The notes: generated by a model from the sequence alone, not told the origin. Shown: positions 35,583-45,058, counted from the stretch's first letter. The stretch: 64,000 nt of DNA from JAHRAW01 sp965249835 (GCA_965249835.1 CBDFMY010000003.1:1674001-1738000); one strand, 5' to 3'. A program made the numbers and translations.

Positions 35583-36491
35583 TCAACCGGCAAGCAGCAG
35601 GAGCATAATGCCGCCGCTGAGCATCGCTATGCCAATCCATTCCGTTGAGTCGATTTTCTCTTTGAATATCAAAGTAGTGACGAGGAAAGTGAACACGAGT
35701 TCTATTTGTCCCAGCGCCCGCACAAATGCGGCATTGTGGAGGGTGAATGCGGTGAACCAGGCGATTGAGGCGAACCCTCCGGCGATGCCGACCGCACCGC
35801 CCCAGCGCCAGTTTCGCAAGACGCGGGTCAACTCGCCGGGTTCGCGGCGGGCGATGAAAACTCCCATCAGCACGGTTTGTATGAGCACGCTGATGAATAG
35901 CGTGTAGGCGGCGGCCATGAGGTAGTGGTCGTGCCCCAAAGACAGCGATGCTCCGCGAAAAAACACCGATGAACCGCCCAGCCACGCCGCGCTGGCGAGG
36001 CCAATCAAGGTTGGTTTTTGTGTGAGTGCACCGAGTAGCGTTGCCGGTGTCAGGTGGGCGCGCACCGCACTCAGCGCGATCACACCGAAGGCGCTGAGGG
36101 CGATGGCAAGCACTGCGATTAGGCTGAGGGAATCACCGAGCAACACCGCGCCGAGCAACGCCACCATGATCACTTCCAGTTTGGAGAAGGTGGTCCCCAC
36201 CGCGAAACTGCGGAAGGAAAATAGCCATAATAAAAATGCGGTGAACATAATCTGGCAGATGCCACCGAGCAGGCAATAGATAAAAAATTGCAGGTTGGGA
36301 ACCGGCAATGTCAGTGCGCCGATGTTGTGTAGCCCCAATAAATACAACGCCGAGACCGGCAGCGCATAGACAAAGCGGGAATATGCGGCGCCGGATACCG
36401 ACAGACGGCCCTTGAGATGTTTTTGCAACGCCGAGCGAATGTTCTGAAAAAACGCCGCGACGATGGTGATGGGAATCCAGGCCTCTAACAT
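35583..36491 (-). CDS. DMT superfamily (EamA-type) transporter
   Basis: A 302-residue inner-membrane protein with about ten hydrophobic segments arranged as two EamA-like halves. It starts MLEAWIPITIVAAFFQNIRS. The first half ends near FSKLEVIMVALLGAVLLGDSL, and the second has ALGQIELVFTFLVTTLIFKEKI, the paired motif of this family. Substrate is unknown. The ATG at 36491 gives the normal membrane-embedded N-terminus; an upstream in-frame ATG adds a short basic leader. Confidence 0.85.
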   Translation of the reverse strand: MLEAWIPITIVAAFFQNIRSALQKHLKGRLSVSGAAYSRFVYALPVSALYLLGLHNIGALTLPVPNLQFFIYCLLGGICQIMFTAFLLWLFSFRSFAVGTTFSKLEVIMVALLGAVLLGDSLSLIAVLAIALSAFGVIALSAVRAHLTPATLLGALTQKPTLIGLASAAWLGGSSVFFRGASLSLGHDHYLMAAAYTLFISVLIQTVLMGVFIARREPGELTRVLRNWRWGGAVGIAGGFASIAWFTAFTLHNAAFVRALGQIELVFTFLVTTLIFKEKIDSTEWIGIAMLSGGIMLLLLAG

Positions 36492-36559
36492 GGGGTTTCG
36501 CAGTGGGCGGGTGAAGACAAAAGCGAAAGCGCGAGGGTGCAAAAGTCCAAGGGAAGTTT

Positions 36560-37333
36560 TTATTTTTCCACAAACGCGCGTTCAATTACATATTCGCGAA
36601 AGTCGCTTTTTTTGGTTTCGCGAAATCCTTTTTCTTTCAGAACCCCGGACAGACTATTCAGCATACTTGGGCTACCGCATAACATGAAACGATCTTGTTC
36701 TATATCAAACGGCGGCAGGTCAAGATCCCGCATGAGTTTGCCGCTTTGGATGAGTTCGGTGATTCGCCCGTAGTTGTGATACGGCTCGCGCGTTACCGCC
36801 GGATAATAAATCAATTTCTCGCGCACGGTGTCGCCGAAGTATTCGTTGTTTTGTAGTTCGTTGGTAATGAGTTTCTGGTAGGTCAATTCATTGATAAAGC
36901 GGCAGCCGTGCACCAGGATTACCGTTTGAAAATTTTCGTATACCTCCGGGTCTTTGATGACGGATAAAAAAGGCGCAAGACCGGTGCCGGTGCCCAACAG
37001 GTAAAGACGCTTGCCCGGGCGTAAATGATCCCACAGCAGTGTGCCGGTGGGTTTTTTGCTGACCAGCAGTTTGTCGCCCACCTGAATGTGCTGCAGTCGC
37101 GAAGTCAATTCGCCGTCCTGCACCTTGATGCTGTAAAACTCAAGATAATTTTCGTGATGGGAACTCGCCATGCTGTAGGCGCGCATCAGCGGTTTACCGT
37201 CCACCTCAATACCGACCATGGCAAACTCGCCGTTGCGGAACCGCAACGAAGGGTCGCGAGTGGTCTTGATGGTGAATAATTTATCCGACCAGTGGTGGAC
37301 GTCGATAACGGTTTCGGTGTGTGCTTTGGTCAT
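36560..37333 (-). CDS. fpr: Ferredoxin/flavodoxin-NADP+ reductase
   Basis: Fpr passes electrons between NADPH and ferredoxin or flavodoxin using FAD. The 257-residue protein has the FAD-binding motif MRAYSMASSHHENYLEF and the lid ending in SKKPTGTLLWD. The NADP-binding motifs are LYLLGTGTGLAPFLSVI, LVHGCRFINELTYQ and FMLCGSPSML. It ends in ERAFVEK, typical of the bacterial subclass I. No electron-transfer partner is adjacent. Confidence 0.95.
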   Translation of the reverse strand: MTKAHTETVIDVHHWSDKLFTIKTTRDPSLRFRNGEFAMVGIEVDGKPLMRAYSMASSHHENYLEFYSIKVQDGELTSRLQHIQVGDKLLVSKKPTGTLLWDHLRPGKRLYLLGTGTGLAPFLSVIKDPEVYENFQTVILVHGCRFINELTYQKLITNELQNNEYFGDTVREKLIYYPAVTREPYHNYGRITELIQSGKLMRDLDLPPFDIEQDRFMLCGSPSMLNSLSGVLKEKGFRETKKSDFREYVIERAFVEK

Positions 37334-37525
37334 TTCGGTAATGAGCGGGGAGTAGAAAAATGTTTTGATGATTCTGCCTTACCCGGATGCATTTGACCAC
37401 CTTATTGGTGGCAATCAGTGACAATTGATGGAGCGGTGGCCGGATGATTTTCCACAGATACCACCGCCGGTGAAAAAAATTTCATATACTTTCCGCTTCT
37501 CGTATAATCGTTTTCCAGAGTCGCC

Positions 37526-37975
37526 ATGGCCACGCTACAATTACATTCCGAACCGTTGCAGGAAGACTGGCTGGATGCCTACGGTCATTTGAACGAAGCG
37601 TATTATCTGGTTCCGTTCAGCAACACCAGTTGGCTCATGCAGGATTATTTCGGCATCGGCGTCGACTATTTCAAGGACACCGGTTGTGCTTTGTATACCG
37701 TGGAAACGCATATCCGCTACCTCAAAGATGTGCGCGCTCCGGCGCAACTGGCGATTGAAACCATCCTCCTCGGCTCCGATGCCAAACGCATTTGGTTCGC
37801 GCATTTGATGTGGGTCGAGGGAGATTTGCGCGCCACCGGTGAATTCATGGGGTTGCATTATGACACGCGGGAAAATCGCACCGCGCCCATGCCCGAGTCG
37901 GTGCAAGCGGCGCTAAAAAAAGCGCAAATCGCCGAGCAACCCGAATGGGTCAGCAGGCGTATCAGTCTCAGGTAG
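37526..37975 (+). CDS. Hot-dog-fold thioesterase (betainyl-CoA thioesterase-like)
   Basis: A 149-residue single-domain thioesterase. The pattern WLDAYGHLNEAYY near residues 15-27 is the usual catalytic segment of 4-hydroxybenzoyl-CoA-type enzymes. YTVETHIRYLKDV (57-69) closely matches YTVETHINFYREAT in the C-terminal domain of the fused carnitine enzyme at 61963-63483. It therefore may act on betainyl-CoA or a similar small acyl-CoA. It stands alone, divergent from fpr and convergent with tpm. Confidence 0.75.
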   Translation: MATLQLHSEPLQEDWLDAYGHLNEAYYLVPFSNTSWLMQDYFGIGVDYFKDTGCALYTVETHIRYLKDVRAPAQLAIETILLGSDAKRIWFAHLMWVEGDLRATGEFMGLHYDTRENRTAPMPESVQAALKKAQIAEQPEWVSRRISLR

Positions 37976-37993
37976 TGCCAAAGGTGCCAAGCG

Positions 37994-38029
37994 CATGACC
38001 ATGGACATGACCAGGGACATGATCAGGGA
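37994..38029. repeat. 12-bp tandem micro-repeat between thioesterase and tpm
   Basis: The units are ATGACCATGGAC, ATGACCAGGGAC and ATGATCAGGGAA. The three degenerate copies lie just before the convergent tpm stop. Confidence 0.8.
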
Positions 38030-38036
38030 ATTGAAT

Positions 38037-38702
38037 TCACATCCGCCGCAACAGATACACTTTTTCATTCAGCGTGTCCAATCCGCGTTCGGCGAGATGG
38101 CCAACGATGTCGGGACCGGAGGATTGAGTGATGACATCCACGGAAAATTTCTTTTCAAACAAGTCGCGCACTTCATCCTCCGGCACGGAAAAGGGCGGCC
38201 CGTTCATCTTGCTTTCATCGTAGTCCATGCTGATCAGAAAAATCCGCGAGCCGGATGGTAAAAGCGTAGCCAGATGGGAAGCGTAGTCGTAGCGCATTGC
38301 TTCGGGCAACGCAATCAGAGATGCGCGATCATAAACCACACGAACATCGGTCAAGTCCGCGGGAGTTAAGTCAAAGAAATCGCCGCACCAAATTTCAATG
38401 TCCGCGCCGGCAAATTTAGAAAATTTACCAGCCGGCGCGTCTTCTTTGCGGGTGTATTGCAGTTGGTTTTCGACATAAAAATCACGACAGGCGACCTCGC
38501 TGACTTCAATGCCGATGACCGAATGTCCCATTTCCGCAAGCCACACCATATCCAGCGACTTGCCGCACAACGGCACGAAAACTCGTTCGCCTTTGTGCGG
38601 CGTGGTTGCGTTCCAGAATTTTCGCAGGCGCGAATTGATTTTTTGTTGATGAAACCCGAGTTTGCCTTCGGCCCACCGTATATGCCAAAAATCAGGTTGC
38701 AT
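38037..38702 (-). CDS. tpm: Thiopurine S-methyltransferase
   Basis: A 221-residue AdoMet-dependent methyltransferase of the TPMT family, which in bacteria methylates thiopurines and is linked to tellurite and selenium resistance. It starts FWHIRWAEGKLGFHQQKIN. It has RVFVPLCGKSLDMVWLAEMGHSVIGIEVSE (motif I), WCGDFFDL, VYDRASLIALP and PPFSVPEDEVRDLF. All are typical of bacterial Tpm. It ends 24 bp before... the phnX stop lies 23 bp upstream on the same strand, so the two may be co-transcribed. Confidence 0.94.
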   Translation of the reverse strand: MQPDFWHIRWAEGKLGFHQQKINSRLRKFWNATTPHKGERVFVPLCGKSLDMVWLAEMGHSVIGIEVSEVACRDFYVENQLQYTRKEDAPAGKFSKFAGADIEIWCGDFFDLTPADLTDVRVVYDRASLIALPEAMRYDYASHLATLLPSGSRIFLISMDYDESKMNGPPFSVPEDEVRDLFEKKFSVDVITQSSGPDIVGHLAERGLDTLNEKVYLLRRM

Positions 38703-38725
38703 TGGTCATCAACACGCGCCCACCG

Positions 38726-39574
38726 CTAAGGTTTTTCGCCGCGTTTCAACCGCGCGTCGATGTCATCCAGACACGGCATCAAATATTCGATGCTGTCGAC
38801 AACATAATGCGCGCCGCGTTGATACATGGTCGGATAAATCCGGTCGCGGTGTTTTTGTTTAACCGCTTCGGAGAACGCGTTCCATTCATCCAGTTGCACG
38901 CCGACCTCGTTGCCGGAAATTGCCAGACCGACCGCCCAAGTTCCGGCGTTCAAACCTTCTTCAATGCCGGTCAATGTGTCGTCGACTTTGACCACCGATT
39001 GCACCGGCGAGACGTCGAGTTCGAGGATATTGCGCAACACCATGTGTCCAAATGGACGACCACGTTTTACATCGCCGGCACCGAAGGTGGCATCGGGAAC
39101 ATAGCCTTGTTTTTTCGCATCGGCCTGGTTGATGGCTAACATGCCCGGCAGGTAGCCGGAAGTGGAGCCAATTTTATAACCGCGTTTTTGACATTCTTTA
39201 ATCACATCAAGCGTGCCGGGGATGAGTTGCGAATATTCCGAAAGACAGGCTTCTTGCATCGGCACGAAATCTTCAAACATCCGACTGACATCGTCTTCGG
39301 TGGGTTCGGTGTTGTGCTTTTCAACCCAGCGTCGGCGCACGCTCGGTATTTCGCAGATCAAACCGATGTGGACTTTTTTGTGTGCGCCCATGGGAATGCG
39401 CGCTTCTTCCAGAGAGATCGGCACGCCGGCTTTCTCGAACACCTGACGGAACACTACGGCCGGTGCCATGCAACCGAAGTCCATGGTGGTGCCGGCCCAG
39501 TCGAGGATGACGCAACGGATCGGGCCGCGGTAACTGCGGGTGTAGGTAAATTCGCGTTCAAAAGTAAATTGCAT
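38726..39574 (-). CDS. phnX: Phosphonoacetaldehyde hydrolase (phosphonatase)
   Basis: PhnX splits the C-P bond of phosphonoacetaldehyde to give acetaldehyde and phosphate, after PhnW transaminates 2-aminoethylphosphonate. The 282-residue HAD-superfamily protein has the nucleophile motif CVILDWAGTTMDFG near residue 25. The cap domain carries the GAHKKVHI segment with the Schiff-base Lys. TSGYLPGML and VVKVDDTLTGIEEGLNAG (HAD motif IV) follow. No phnW or phosphonate transporter is adjacent in the window; the neighbour downstream is tpm. The gene reads from 39574 with no clear promoter. Confidence 0.94.
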   Translation of the reverse strand: MQFTFEREFTYTRSYRGPIRCVILDWAGTTMDFGCMAPAVVFRQVFEKAGVPISLEEARIPMGAHKKVHIGLICEIPSVRRRWVEKHNTEPTEDDVSRMFEDFVPMQEACLSEYSQLIPGTLDVIKECQKRGYKIGSTSGYLPGMLAINQADAKKQGYVPDATFGAGDVKRGRPFGHMVLRNILELDVSPVQSVVKVDDTLTGIEEGLNAGTWAVGLAISGNEVGVQLDEWNAFSEAVKQKHRDRIYPTMYQRGAHYVVDSIEYLMPCLDDIDARLKRGEKP

Positions 39575-39744
39575 AATAATGACCTAGTTTGTTCAAAAGA
39601 GTTTATGAAGTTTTCAATGAGAGCCGCAACCGCGATCGGCGACACTTCGCAGGATATTCGCAAACTTGCGGCGCGACAAATGGGTATCGCATATAGTTCT
39701 TATTGCCGTAACCGATAGGGAAACCAGCGGTTTGGAGAAATAAT

Positions 39745-39821
39745 TGGCGCCCCAGAGAGGATTCGAACCTCCGACCTGCCGCTTAGGAGGCGGCTGCTCT
39801 ATCCGACTGAGCTACCGGGGC
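39745..39821 (-). tRNA. tRNA-Arg (anticodon CCT)
   Basis: Read on the minus strand it begins GCCCCGGTAGCTCAGTCGGA. The acceptor pairs with CTGGGGC (one G-T wobble), discriminator G, and CCA is encoded. The anticodon stem GCCGC/GCGGC holds loop CTCCTAA, giving CCT for AGG codons. The T arm has GGTTCGAATCC. It lies between phnX and the aldolase. Confidence 0.97.
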
Positions 39822-39839
39822 AGCGATGGTTAGATGAGT

Positions 39840-40733
39840 TCAGGTCGCCGAAGCAGCGACAATGGCGTTGATGGAATTGCCCAGCGTGGCGGTGAATTCC
39901 GCAGCGGTTTGTTGCGCCGACAAACCTTCGGTCAGGGCGCGAGAAAAACTGGCGATCATGCCGCGGTTTTCACCAAGCATGCGGCAGGCATCTGCGCGAG
40001 AGTATCCGCCCGACAGCGCGGCAACCTTGAGACAATTCGGATGAGCAACATACTCTTCATAAAAATTTGCCGCCTGCGGCAGAGTTAGTTTCAGCATCAC
40101 CGGCTTGCCTTCATCCAGATTATCCAGATGCGCGCTGATTTCATTTTTCAACAATGCTTCCGCTTCGGCTTTTTGCGGAGAATGAATATCCACTTCGGGC
40201 TCGATAATGGGAGTCAGGCCATGACCGAGGATGATCTTTGCGGTGTCAAACTGTTGCTTCACAACTGCCGCGATTCCTTCGGCATCGGCGCGTTTAATCA
40301 CCGAGCGCATTTTGGTGCCGAAGATGCCGTTGGCGTTTGCCTTCGCCAGCAGGTCTTCGAGATGCGGCATGGGCTTCATCAACTGCACGCCGTTTGCCTC
40401 ATCCGCCAAACCTTTGTCCACTTTGAGAATGGGGATGACATTCTTGTCTTCCCACAAATAACGTGCGGTCGGTTTGCCTTGCACTTCGCGATCCATGGTG
40501 TTTTCGAACAAAATGGCGGCGAGGATTTTGTCGCCGCCGAATGCGGCGTCGGTGATGATGCGCGTTCGCATTTCATGAACTTTGACAAACATTTCATCAT
40601 CGCCGGAATACGCACTCGGCTCAATTCCATACAAACTCAAGGCTTTGGGCGTGCTTCCGCCGCTTTGGTCGAGGGCGGCGATGAAGCCGGCGGCGTGTTG
40701 GGCTTTTTCAAATTGACGGGCGGAAACGGTCAT
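39840..40733 (-). CDS. Fructose-bisphosphate aldolase, class I
   Basis: A 297-residue Schiff-base (metal-independent) aldolase that splits fructose-1,6-bisphosphate in glycolysis and gluconeogenesis. It has AALDQSGGSTPKAL near the N-terminus. In the middle are ILFENTMDREVQG and VIPILKVDKGL, with the Lys of the substrate site. Near the C-terminus are PIIEPEVDIHSP, VMLKLTLP with the likely Schiff-base Lys, and ALSGGYSRADACRML. This matches the compact bacterial class I branch. The start MTVSARQFEKAQ (40733) was chosen over an upstream ATG with an unrelated leader. Confidence 0.93.
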   Translation of the reverse strand: MTVSARQFEKAQHAAGFIAALDQSGGSTPKALSLYGIEPSAYSGDDEMFVKVHEMRTRIITDAAFGGDKILAAILFENTMDREVQGKPTARYLWEDKNVIPILKVDKGLADEANGVQLMKPMPHLEDLLAKANANGIFGTKMRSVIKRADAEGIAAVVKQQFDTAKIILGHGLTPIIEPEVDIHSPQKAEAEALLKNEISAHLDNLDEGKPVMLKLTLPQAANFYEEYVAHPNCLKVAALSGGYSRADACRMLGENRGMIASFSRALTEGLSAQQTAAEFTATLGNSINAIVAASAT

Positions 40734-40822
40734 GGCAGTGGCACTGGGTGAGGTTGAAAGTGAGCCGTATTGTCGCGAAAAATCGGTGCCGTGACAAGTT
40801 GCCAATCCGTTTTATGGTGCGC

Positions 40823-42406
40823 TCAGGCGTGGTCTTGTCGGCGGAAATAATCGGCGAGAAAATCATCAAAACTCAACGCATCGCTGTCTTCGATTTGTTT
40901 TTGCCGCTGATGCGAATGGGTGGCTTCAGTTCGCATTTTTTCACTTTCTTTCTCGCCCATCCGCGTTTGTTTGAACAATTTTTCATGTTGTTCGGCCATG
41001 TCCATGGCGAACTCATAGAAACTGAGTTTCTGCGTCGACATTTCCTGAATGATTCGCGCCGAAGGGGTCAATTCCGGGGCTTCTATTTTGGCAAGTTGGG
41101 ATTGTAAAGAAGAAACATAATTCTCGCCTCCGACCACTTCATCGAGCAACTGAGCAAGCGGCGTCATATGATTCAACAATTTTTGCGCGCACGCTTTAAA
41201 TTCCGATTCACCGGCCGATGGACTGGCGCCGTTGCATAGTTTTAGTCCAACCTGACGACCATTCATTACCACGCGTTGACGGTTTTCTGCCGCGCAGTCC
41301 CATTCTTCTCGGTTGATGTCGGGACTTCGGGAAAACAAACAATACAACAACAGCAGATCAAAAAATCGAACGCATTCGGCGTCTATGCCGATCGGGACAA
41401 ACGGATCCAGATCAACGCTGCGCACTTCGACATATTGAACGCCGCGTTGTTGAAGGGCACGAGACGGGCTTTCGCCGGAATTTGCCACGCGTTTTGGCCG
41501 GATTACCGAGTAGAATTCATTTTCAATTTGTAGCCAGTGGGTGTTGAGTTGTCGATACATGCCGTTGACTTTGACGCCGAATTTTTCGTATTCCATGCGA
41601 GGGGTTTGTATCGCCCGACGCAGTGACGCGACAAAATCTTCCACGCTGTTGTAATCCACCGCGATGTCGGCTTGCGAACTGCTGTTGTAGCCAAGCCCGC
41701 TCAGTCGTAGCGAAGTCGCCCAGGGCGCGTAAAAACTGGATGAGTCGAAATCTTCCAGCATGTGTTGCCGGTCTTGCAGGAACGATTTGCACACCGCCGG
41801 CGATGCGCCAAAAAGATAGCAGCCGAGCCAGGAATGGCGGTGAAAATTTCGAACCAAGGCAAAATAATAGGATGACTTTTGCGCTTGAATTGCGGCATGG
41901 TCATCGGTGTCGAGAAACTCGCCCCAGAATTCTTCCGGCAACGAAAAATTAAAATGAATACCGGCGATGGTTTGCATGAAACTTCCATAGCGAAGACTCA
42001 ATCCGTTGCGATAGGCTTCTTTCATTTTCGCGATGTTGGAAGTGCCGTAGCGGGCGATGGGAATGTGTTGTTCTCCGCGCACGATGCACGGCATACTATT
42101 GACCCACAATTTTTCCCGATCAAGATTTTGATAGGTGAAGTGATGAATGTTAAAAAGATCCTGAAGCAGTTGGTTAACATCGGTGTGAATCGGCGTAACG
42201 AATTCGAGCAGAGACTCGGAGTAGTCGGTGGTGATGGAAGGGTGAGTCAGTGCCGAGCCCAACTCATGAGGATGCGGGGTCTGCGCCAGTAAGCCATCGG
42301 CATTGACGCGCAGGCTTTCCTTTTCGATTCCTCGGTTGAGATTGCCGAGATGATGTTGCAATCCGTTTTCGCACAGGCGAGTTAAGTTTTCCCGCAGGTT
42401 TTTCAA
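40823..42406 (-). CDS. gshA: Glutamate-cysteine ligase
   Basis: GshA makes gamma-glutamylcysteine, the first and rate-limiting step of glutathione synthesis. The body matches the E. coli type: NRGIEKESLRVNADGLL, SALTHPSITTDYSESLLEFVTP, ARYGTSNIAKMKEAYRNGL, MQTIAGIHFNFSLP and YVEVRSVDLDPFVPIGI. The start is uncertain. TTG 42406 gives 527 residues, near the family's 518. ATG 42574 has an AGGGA Shine-Dalgarno but adds 56 atypical residues read from a micro-repeat and would leave only 22 bp to dusA. The tail (KMRTEATHSHQRQKQIED and onward) is longer and more charged than usual. No gshB is nearby. Confidence 0.92.
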   Translation of the reverse strand: MKNLRENLTRLCENGLQHHLGNLNRGIEKESLRVNADGLLAQTPHPHELGSALTHPSITTDYSESLLEFVTPIHTDVNQLLQDLFNIHHFTYQNLDREKLWVNSMPCIVRGEQHIPIARYGTSNIAKMKEAYRNGLSLRYGSFMQTIAGIHFNFSLPEEFWGEFLDTDDHAAIQAQKSSYYFALVRNFHRHSWLGCYLFGASPAVCKSFLQDRQHMLEDFDSSSFYAPWATSLRLSGLGYNSSSQADIAVDYNSVEDFVASLRRAIQTPRMEYEKFGVKVNGMYRQLNTHWLQIENEFYSVIRPKRVANSGESPSRALQQRGVQYVEVRSVDLDPFVPIGIDAECVRFFDLLLLYCLFSRSPDINREEWDCAAENRQRVVMNGRQVGLKLCNGASPSAGESEFKACAQKLLNHMTPLAQLLDEVVGGENYVSSLQSQLAKIEAPELTPSARIIQEMSTQKLSFYEFAMDMAEQHEKLFKQTRMGEKESEKMRTEATHSHQRQKQIEDSDALSFDDFLADYFRRQDHA

Positions 42407-42513
42407 GGTCAGGGTCCGGTATTGGAGTGGGCGATAGAGTGTCCCGAACTGCGCGGAAAAGCAACCTTTGGTTGCCTGTTTCGTGGATTGAATGACGACA
42501 AATGATACAATCC

Positions 42514-42545
42514 CATTTGGCCATTTGACCATTTGACCATTTTGC
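42514..42545. repeat. 8-bp micro-repeat between gshA and dusA
   Basis: Four units are read: CATTTGGC, CATTTGAC, CATTTGAC, CATTTTGC. They lie in the divergent gap that must hold promoters for gshA and dusA. Confidence 0.85.
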
Positions 42546-42596
42546 CCTTTACCGGTTTTCTTGTTCGAAGTCATACCAATGTCCCTAACGTAATCC

Positions 42597-43634
42597 ATGG
42601 TTGAAAAAATTTCCATTGCACCGATGATGAATGTGACCGACCGTCACTTCCGGGTGTTTTTGCGCGGGTTGTCCGGGCGCATGAAGTTGTATACCGAAAT
42701 GAAAGTAAGCGGCGCAATTATTCACGGCGACCGTGCGAGATTCCTCGACTTCAACCAGTGCGAACGCCCGCTGGCTTTGCAACTGGCCGGCTCCGACCCG
42801 GCGCAGTTGGCATTGTGCGCGCGCCTCGCCAAACATGCCACATATGACGAAGTGAATCTCAATGTCGGTTGCCCCAGCGATCGGGTTCGAGATGGCCGCT
42901 TCGGTGCCTGCCTGATGGCAAGCCCGAAACTGGTTTCCCAATGCGTTGCGGCGATGCACGATGTGCTGAATAACGCGGCAACTCCCATACCGGTGACGGT
43001 GAAAACCAGAATCGGCATCGACCATCACGACAGTTACGAATATCTGGCGGAGTTTGTTGCCGGCGTTGCCGAGGGTGGTTGCGAACATTTTATTGTCCAC
43101 GCACGCAAAGCCTGGCTGCGCGGACTCAGTGCCAAACAAAACCGACTGGTGCCGAAATTGAAATACGATCGTGTGTATCGCCTGAAGCGGGATTTTCCAA
43201 CCATTGACTTCACCATCAACGGCGGAATCAAAACCCTGCAACAGGCGTTGCATCATTTGCGTTATGTCGACGGCGTGATGATCGGGCGCGAAGCGAGTCG
43301 TCATCCGTGGCTATTGAGCGCAGTGGATGAAGTAATTTTCAATCAAGCATCCACTATCGGCACGCGCTCGGAAATGGTGGATGCCTATTTGCCCTATATC
43401 GAACAACAACTGGCGCGCGGGCTACCTTTGCGACACATGATTCAACCCTTGCTGGGTTTGTTTCACGGGCAGCCGGGCGCGCGCAGTTGGCGGCGGCATC
43501 TTTCCGAGCGCGGATCCAATAAAGGCGCCGGCGTGGAAGTGATTCAACAAGCATTGCGAATGGTGGATGCCGAAGCCGACACCGACACTAATGGTCGGGA
43601 AATTCGCCGGCAGGAAGTTCGTCTTGCTTCCTGA
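42597..43634 (+). CDS. dusA: tRNA-dihydrouridine(20/20a) synthase DusA
   Basis: DusA reduces uridine to dihydrouridine in the D loop of tRNA using FMN. The 345-residue protein starts EKISIAPMMNVTDRHFRVFLR. It has the catalytic segment EVNLNVGCPSDRVRDGRFGACLM with the conserved Cys, then VTVKTRIGIDHHDSY, FIVHARKAWLRGLSAKQNR, FTINGGIKTL and GVMIGREASRHPWLL. The DusA-type C-terminal helical domain ends near SRHL..., here as RSWRRHLSERG. Divergent from gshA. Confidence 0.95.
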   Translation: MVEKISIAPMMNVTDRHFRVFLRGLSGRMKLYTEMKVSGAIIHGDRARFLDFNQCERPLALQLAGSDPAQLALCARLAKHATYDEVNLNVGCPSDRVRDGRFGACLMASPKLVSQCVAAMHDVLNNAATPIPVTVKTRIGIDHHDSYEYLAEFVAGVAEGGCEHFIVHARKAWLRGLSAKQNRLVPKLKYDRVYRLKRDFPTIDFTINGGIKTLQQALHHLRYVDGVMIGREASRHPWLLSAVDEVIFNQASTIGTRSEMVDAYLPYIEQQLARGLPLRHMIQPLLGLFHGQPGARSWRRHLSERGSNKGAGVEVIQQALRMVDAEADTDTNGREIRRQEVRLAS

Positions 43635-43662
43635 CCAAAAATAGTTTGGCAAGCAACCTGAT

Positions 43663-45033
43663 ATGAAAGCACTATCTATATTTTTGCGGATCCTTGGATT
43701 GCTGTTGGTATTGGCGGTCGGCGCGGTGATTGTTTTGATCACCGTGGTGGATCCCAATGATTACCAACCGAAAATCACAGCGCTGGTCAAACAGCACACT
43801 GGTCGCGAATTAATTTTGCACGGTGATTGGGAATTTGCGTTTTTTCCACGGCTGGGAGTGAAAACCGGAGCGGTTGAACTGTCCAACGCCGAGGGATTTG
43901 GCGATGCCGCGATGCTGGCGGCGGATGAAATTGCGATCAAAGTCAAACTGCTCCCGTTGCTGAAAAGTCGCGTGGAAGTGGACACCTTAATCTTAAACAA
44001 GCCGCGCATCCGTCTCGCACGCAAGGCGGACGGCACCACCAACTGGGATGACCTGTCGGCGAAAATCCGGCACGGTGAGGGCATTTCCGCCGGAAAAAAA
44101 TCATCGCCGGATGATTTGCTGGTGGGGCTGGCGGGATTGACGGTGCAGGCGGTGCAGGGAATCTCCATTCAAGACGGGTCGGTGGATTGGGATGACCGTC
44201 TTGCCGACGAATCGTTCAGGTTGCGTACGTTGAACCTGAACACCGGAGCGCTGGTGCCCGGCAAGCCGATGGAGGTTGATGTGTCGATGGTAGTCGAGGG
44301 CAGTGGGCTGCCGGCGCGCGCCGCCATTACCCTGACGACCATCGTGTTGCCGGCGGAAAATTTTCAATCGGTTGCGTTGATTAACACCGACCTTCAAGTT
44401 GCCATGCAAGGCAACACCGCCGACCGCGACGAAGTTCACACCATTTTGGAAATCCCTTCGTTGATTTTCAATCGGCTCAATGAAAGTTTACAACTTCCGC
44501 AGGTCACGCTACAACAAGACGACTTTTTTCTTAGCGGCTCAATGCACGGCACCGGACTTCTGTCCGGTATCTCCAATATGAAGGCAAGCGGCGAACTGGA
44601 TGCGCGCATCGAAGATGTCAAAGGATTTGTGATACGAAATCATTTCCTGCCAGTGTTCCCCTCCGGGCGAACCAACTCGATAATGATAGGATTTCAGTTC
44701 AACCTGGCGAACCGCCAACTGGTGCTGAGCGATTTTACGGTCGCGTCTATTGAGCAGACCGATGAATATCCGCAGGGAAAATTACTCATCAACGAAAAAG
44801 AAATCACCATTCCCATCAATGCCGATGGCACACTCGCCTATAGTTATGCACTTGCCGAATGGTTGCGGCGCGAGGCAAAGAAAAAATTTAATCAATGGCT
44901 TACCGAGCAAATCACTCGGTCCGATGATGCCAAACAACCTATCGAACAAAGTGAAACCCAACCATTCGATCTCAAAAAAATGCTAAAGGAAAAATTAAAC
45001 CCAAAGTTGTTGAAGATGCTGGAGGGCAACTAA
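43663..45033 (+). CDS. Short AsmA family protein
   Basis: A 456-residue protein with an N-terminal membrane anchor (about 5-30, IFLRILGLLLVLAVGAVIVLITVV). The AsmA start pattern DPNDYQPKITALVKQHTGRELILHGDWEFAFFPRLG follows in outline, then VEVDTLILNKPRIRLARKADG. The C-terminal AsmA domain seen in the protein at 9.6 kb is missing, and the end is a lysine-rich helix, so this is a shorter relative. It is probably periplasmic and involved in envelope lipid or protein handling; its exact role is unknown. It begins 28 bp after dusA. Confidence 0.85.
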   Translation: MKALSIFLRILGLLLVLAVGAVIVLITVVDPNDYQPKITALVKQHTGRELILHGDWEFAFFPRLGVKTGAVELSNAEGFGDAAMLAADEIAIKVKLLPLLKSRVEVDTLILNKPRIRLARKADGTTNWDDLSAKIRHGEGISAGKKSSPDDLLVGLAGLTVQAVQGISIQDGSVDWDDRLADESFRLRTLNLNTGALVPGKPMEVDVSMVVEGSGLPARAAITLTTIVLPAENFQSVALINTDLQVAMQGNTADRDEVHTILEIPSLIFNRLNESLQLPQVTLQQDDFFLSGSMHGTGLLSGISNMKASGELDARIEDVKGFVIRNHFLPVFPSGRTNSIMIGFQFNLANRQLVLSDFTVASIEQTDEYPQGKLLINEKEITIPINADGTLAYSYALAEWLRREAKKKFNQWLTEQITRSDDAKQPIEQSETQPFDLKKMLKEKLNPKLLKMLEGN

Positions 45034-45058
45034 TGGTGCAGTCTCGGGAGAGAAAATC

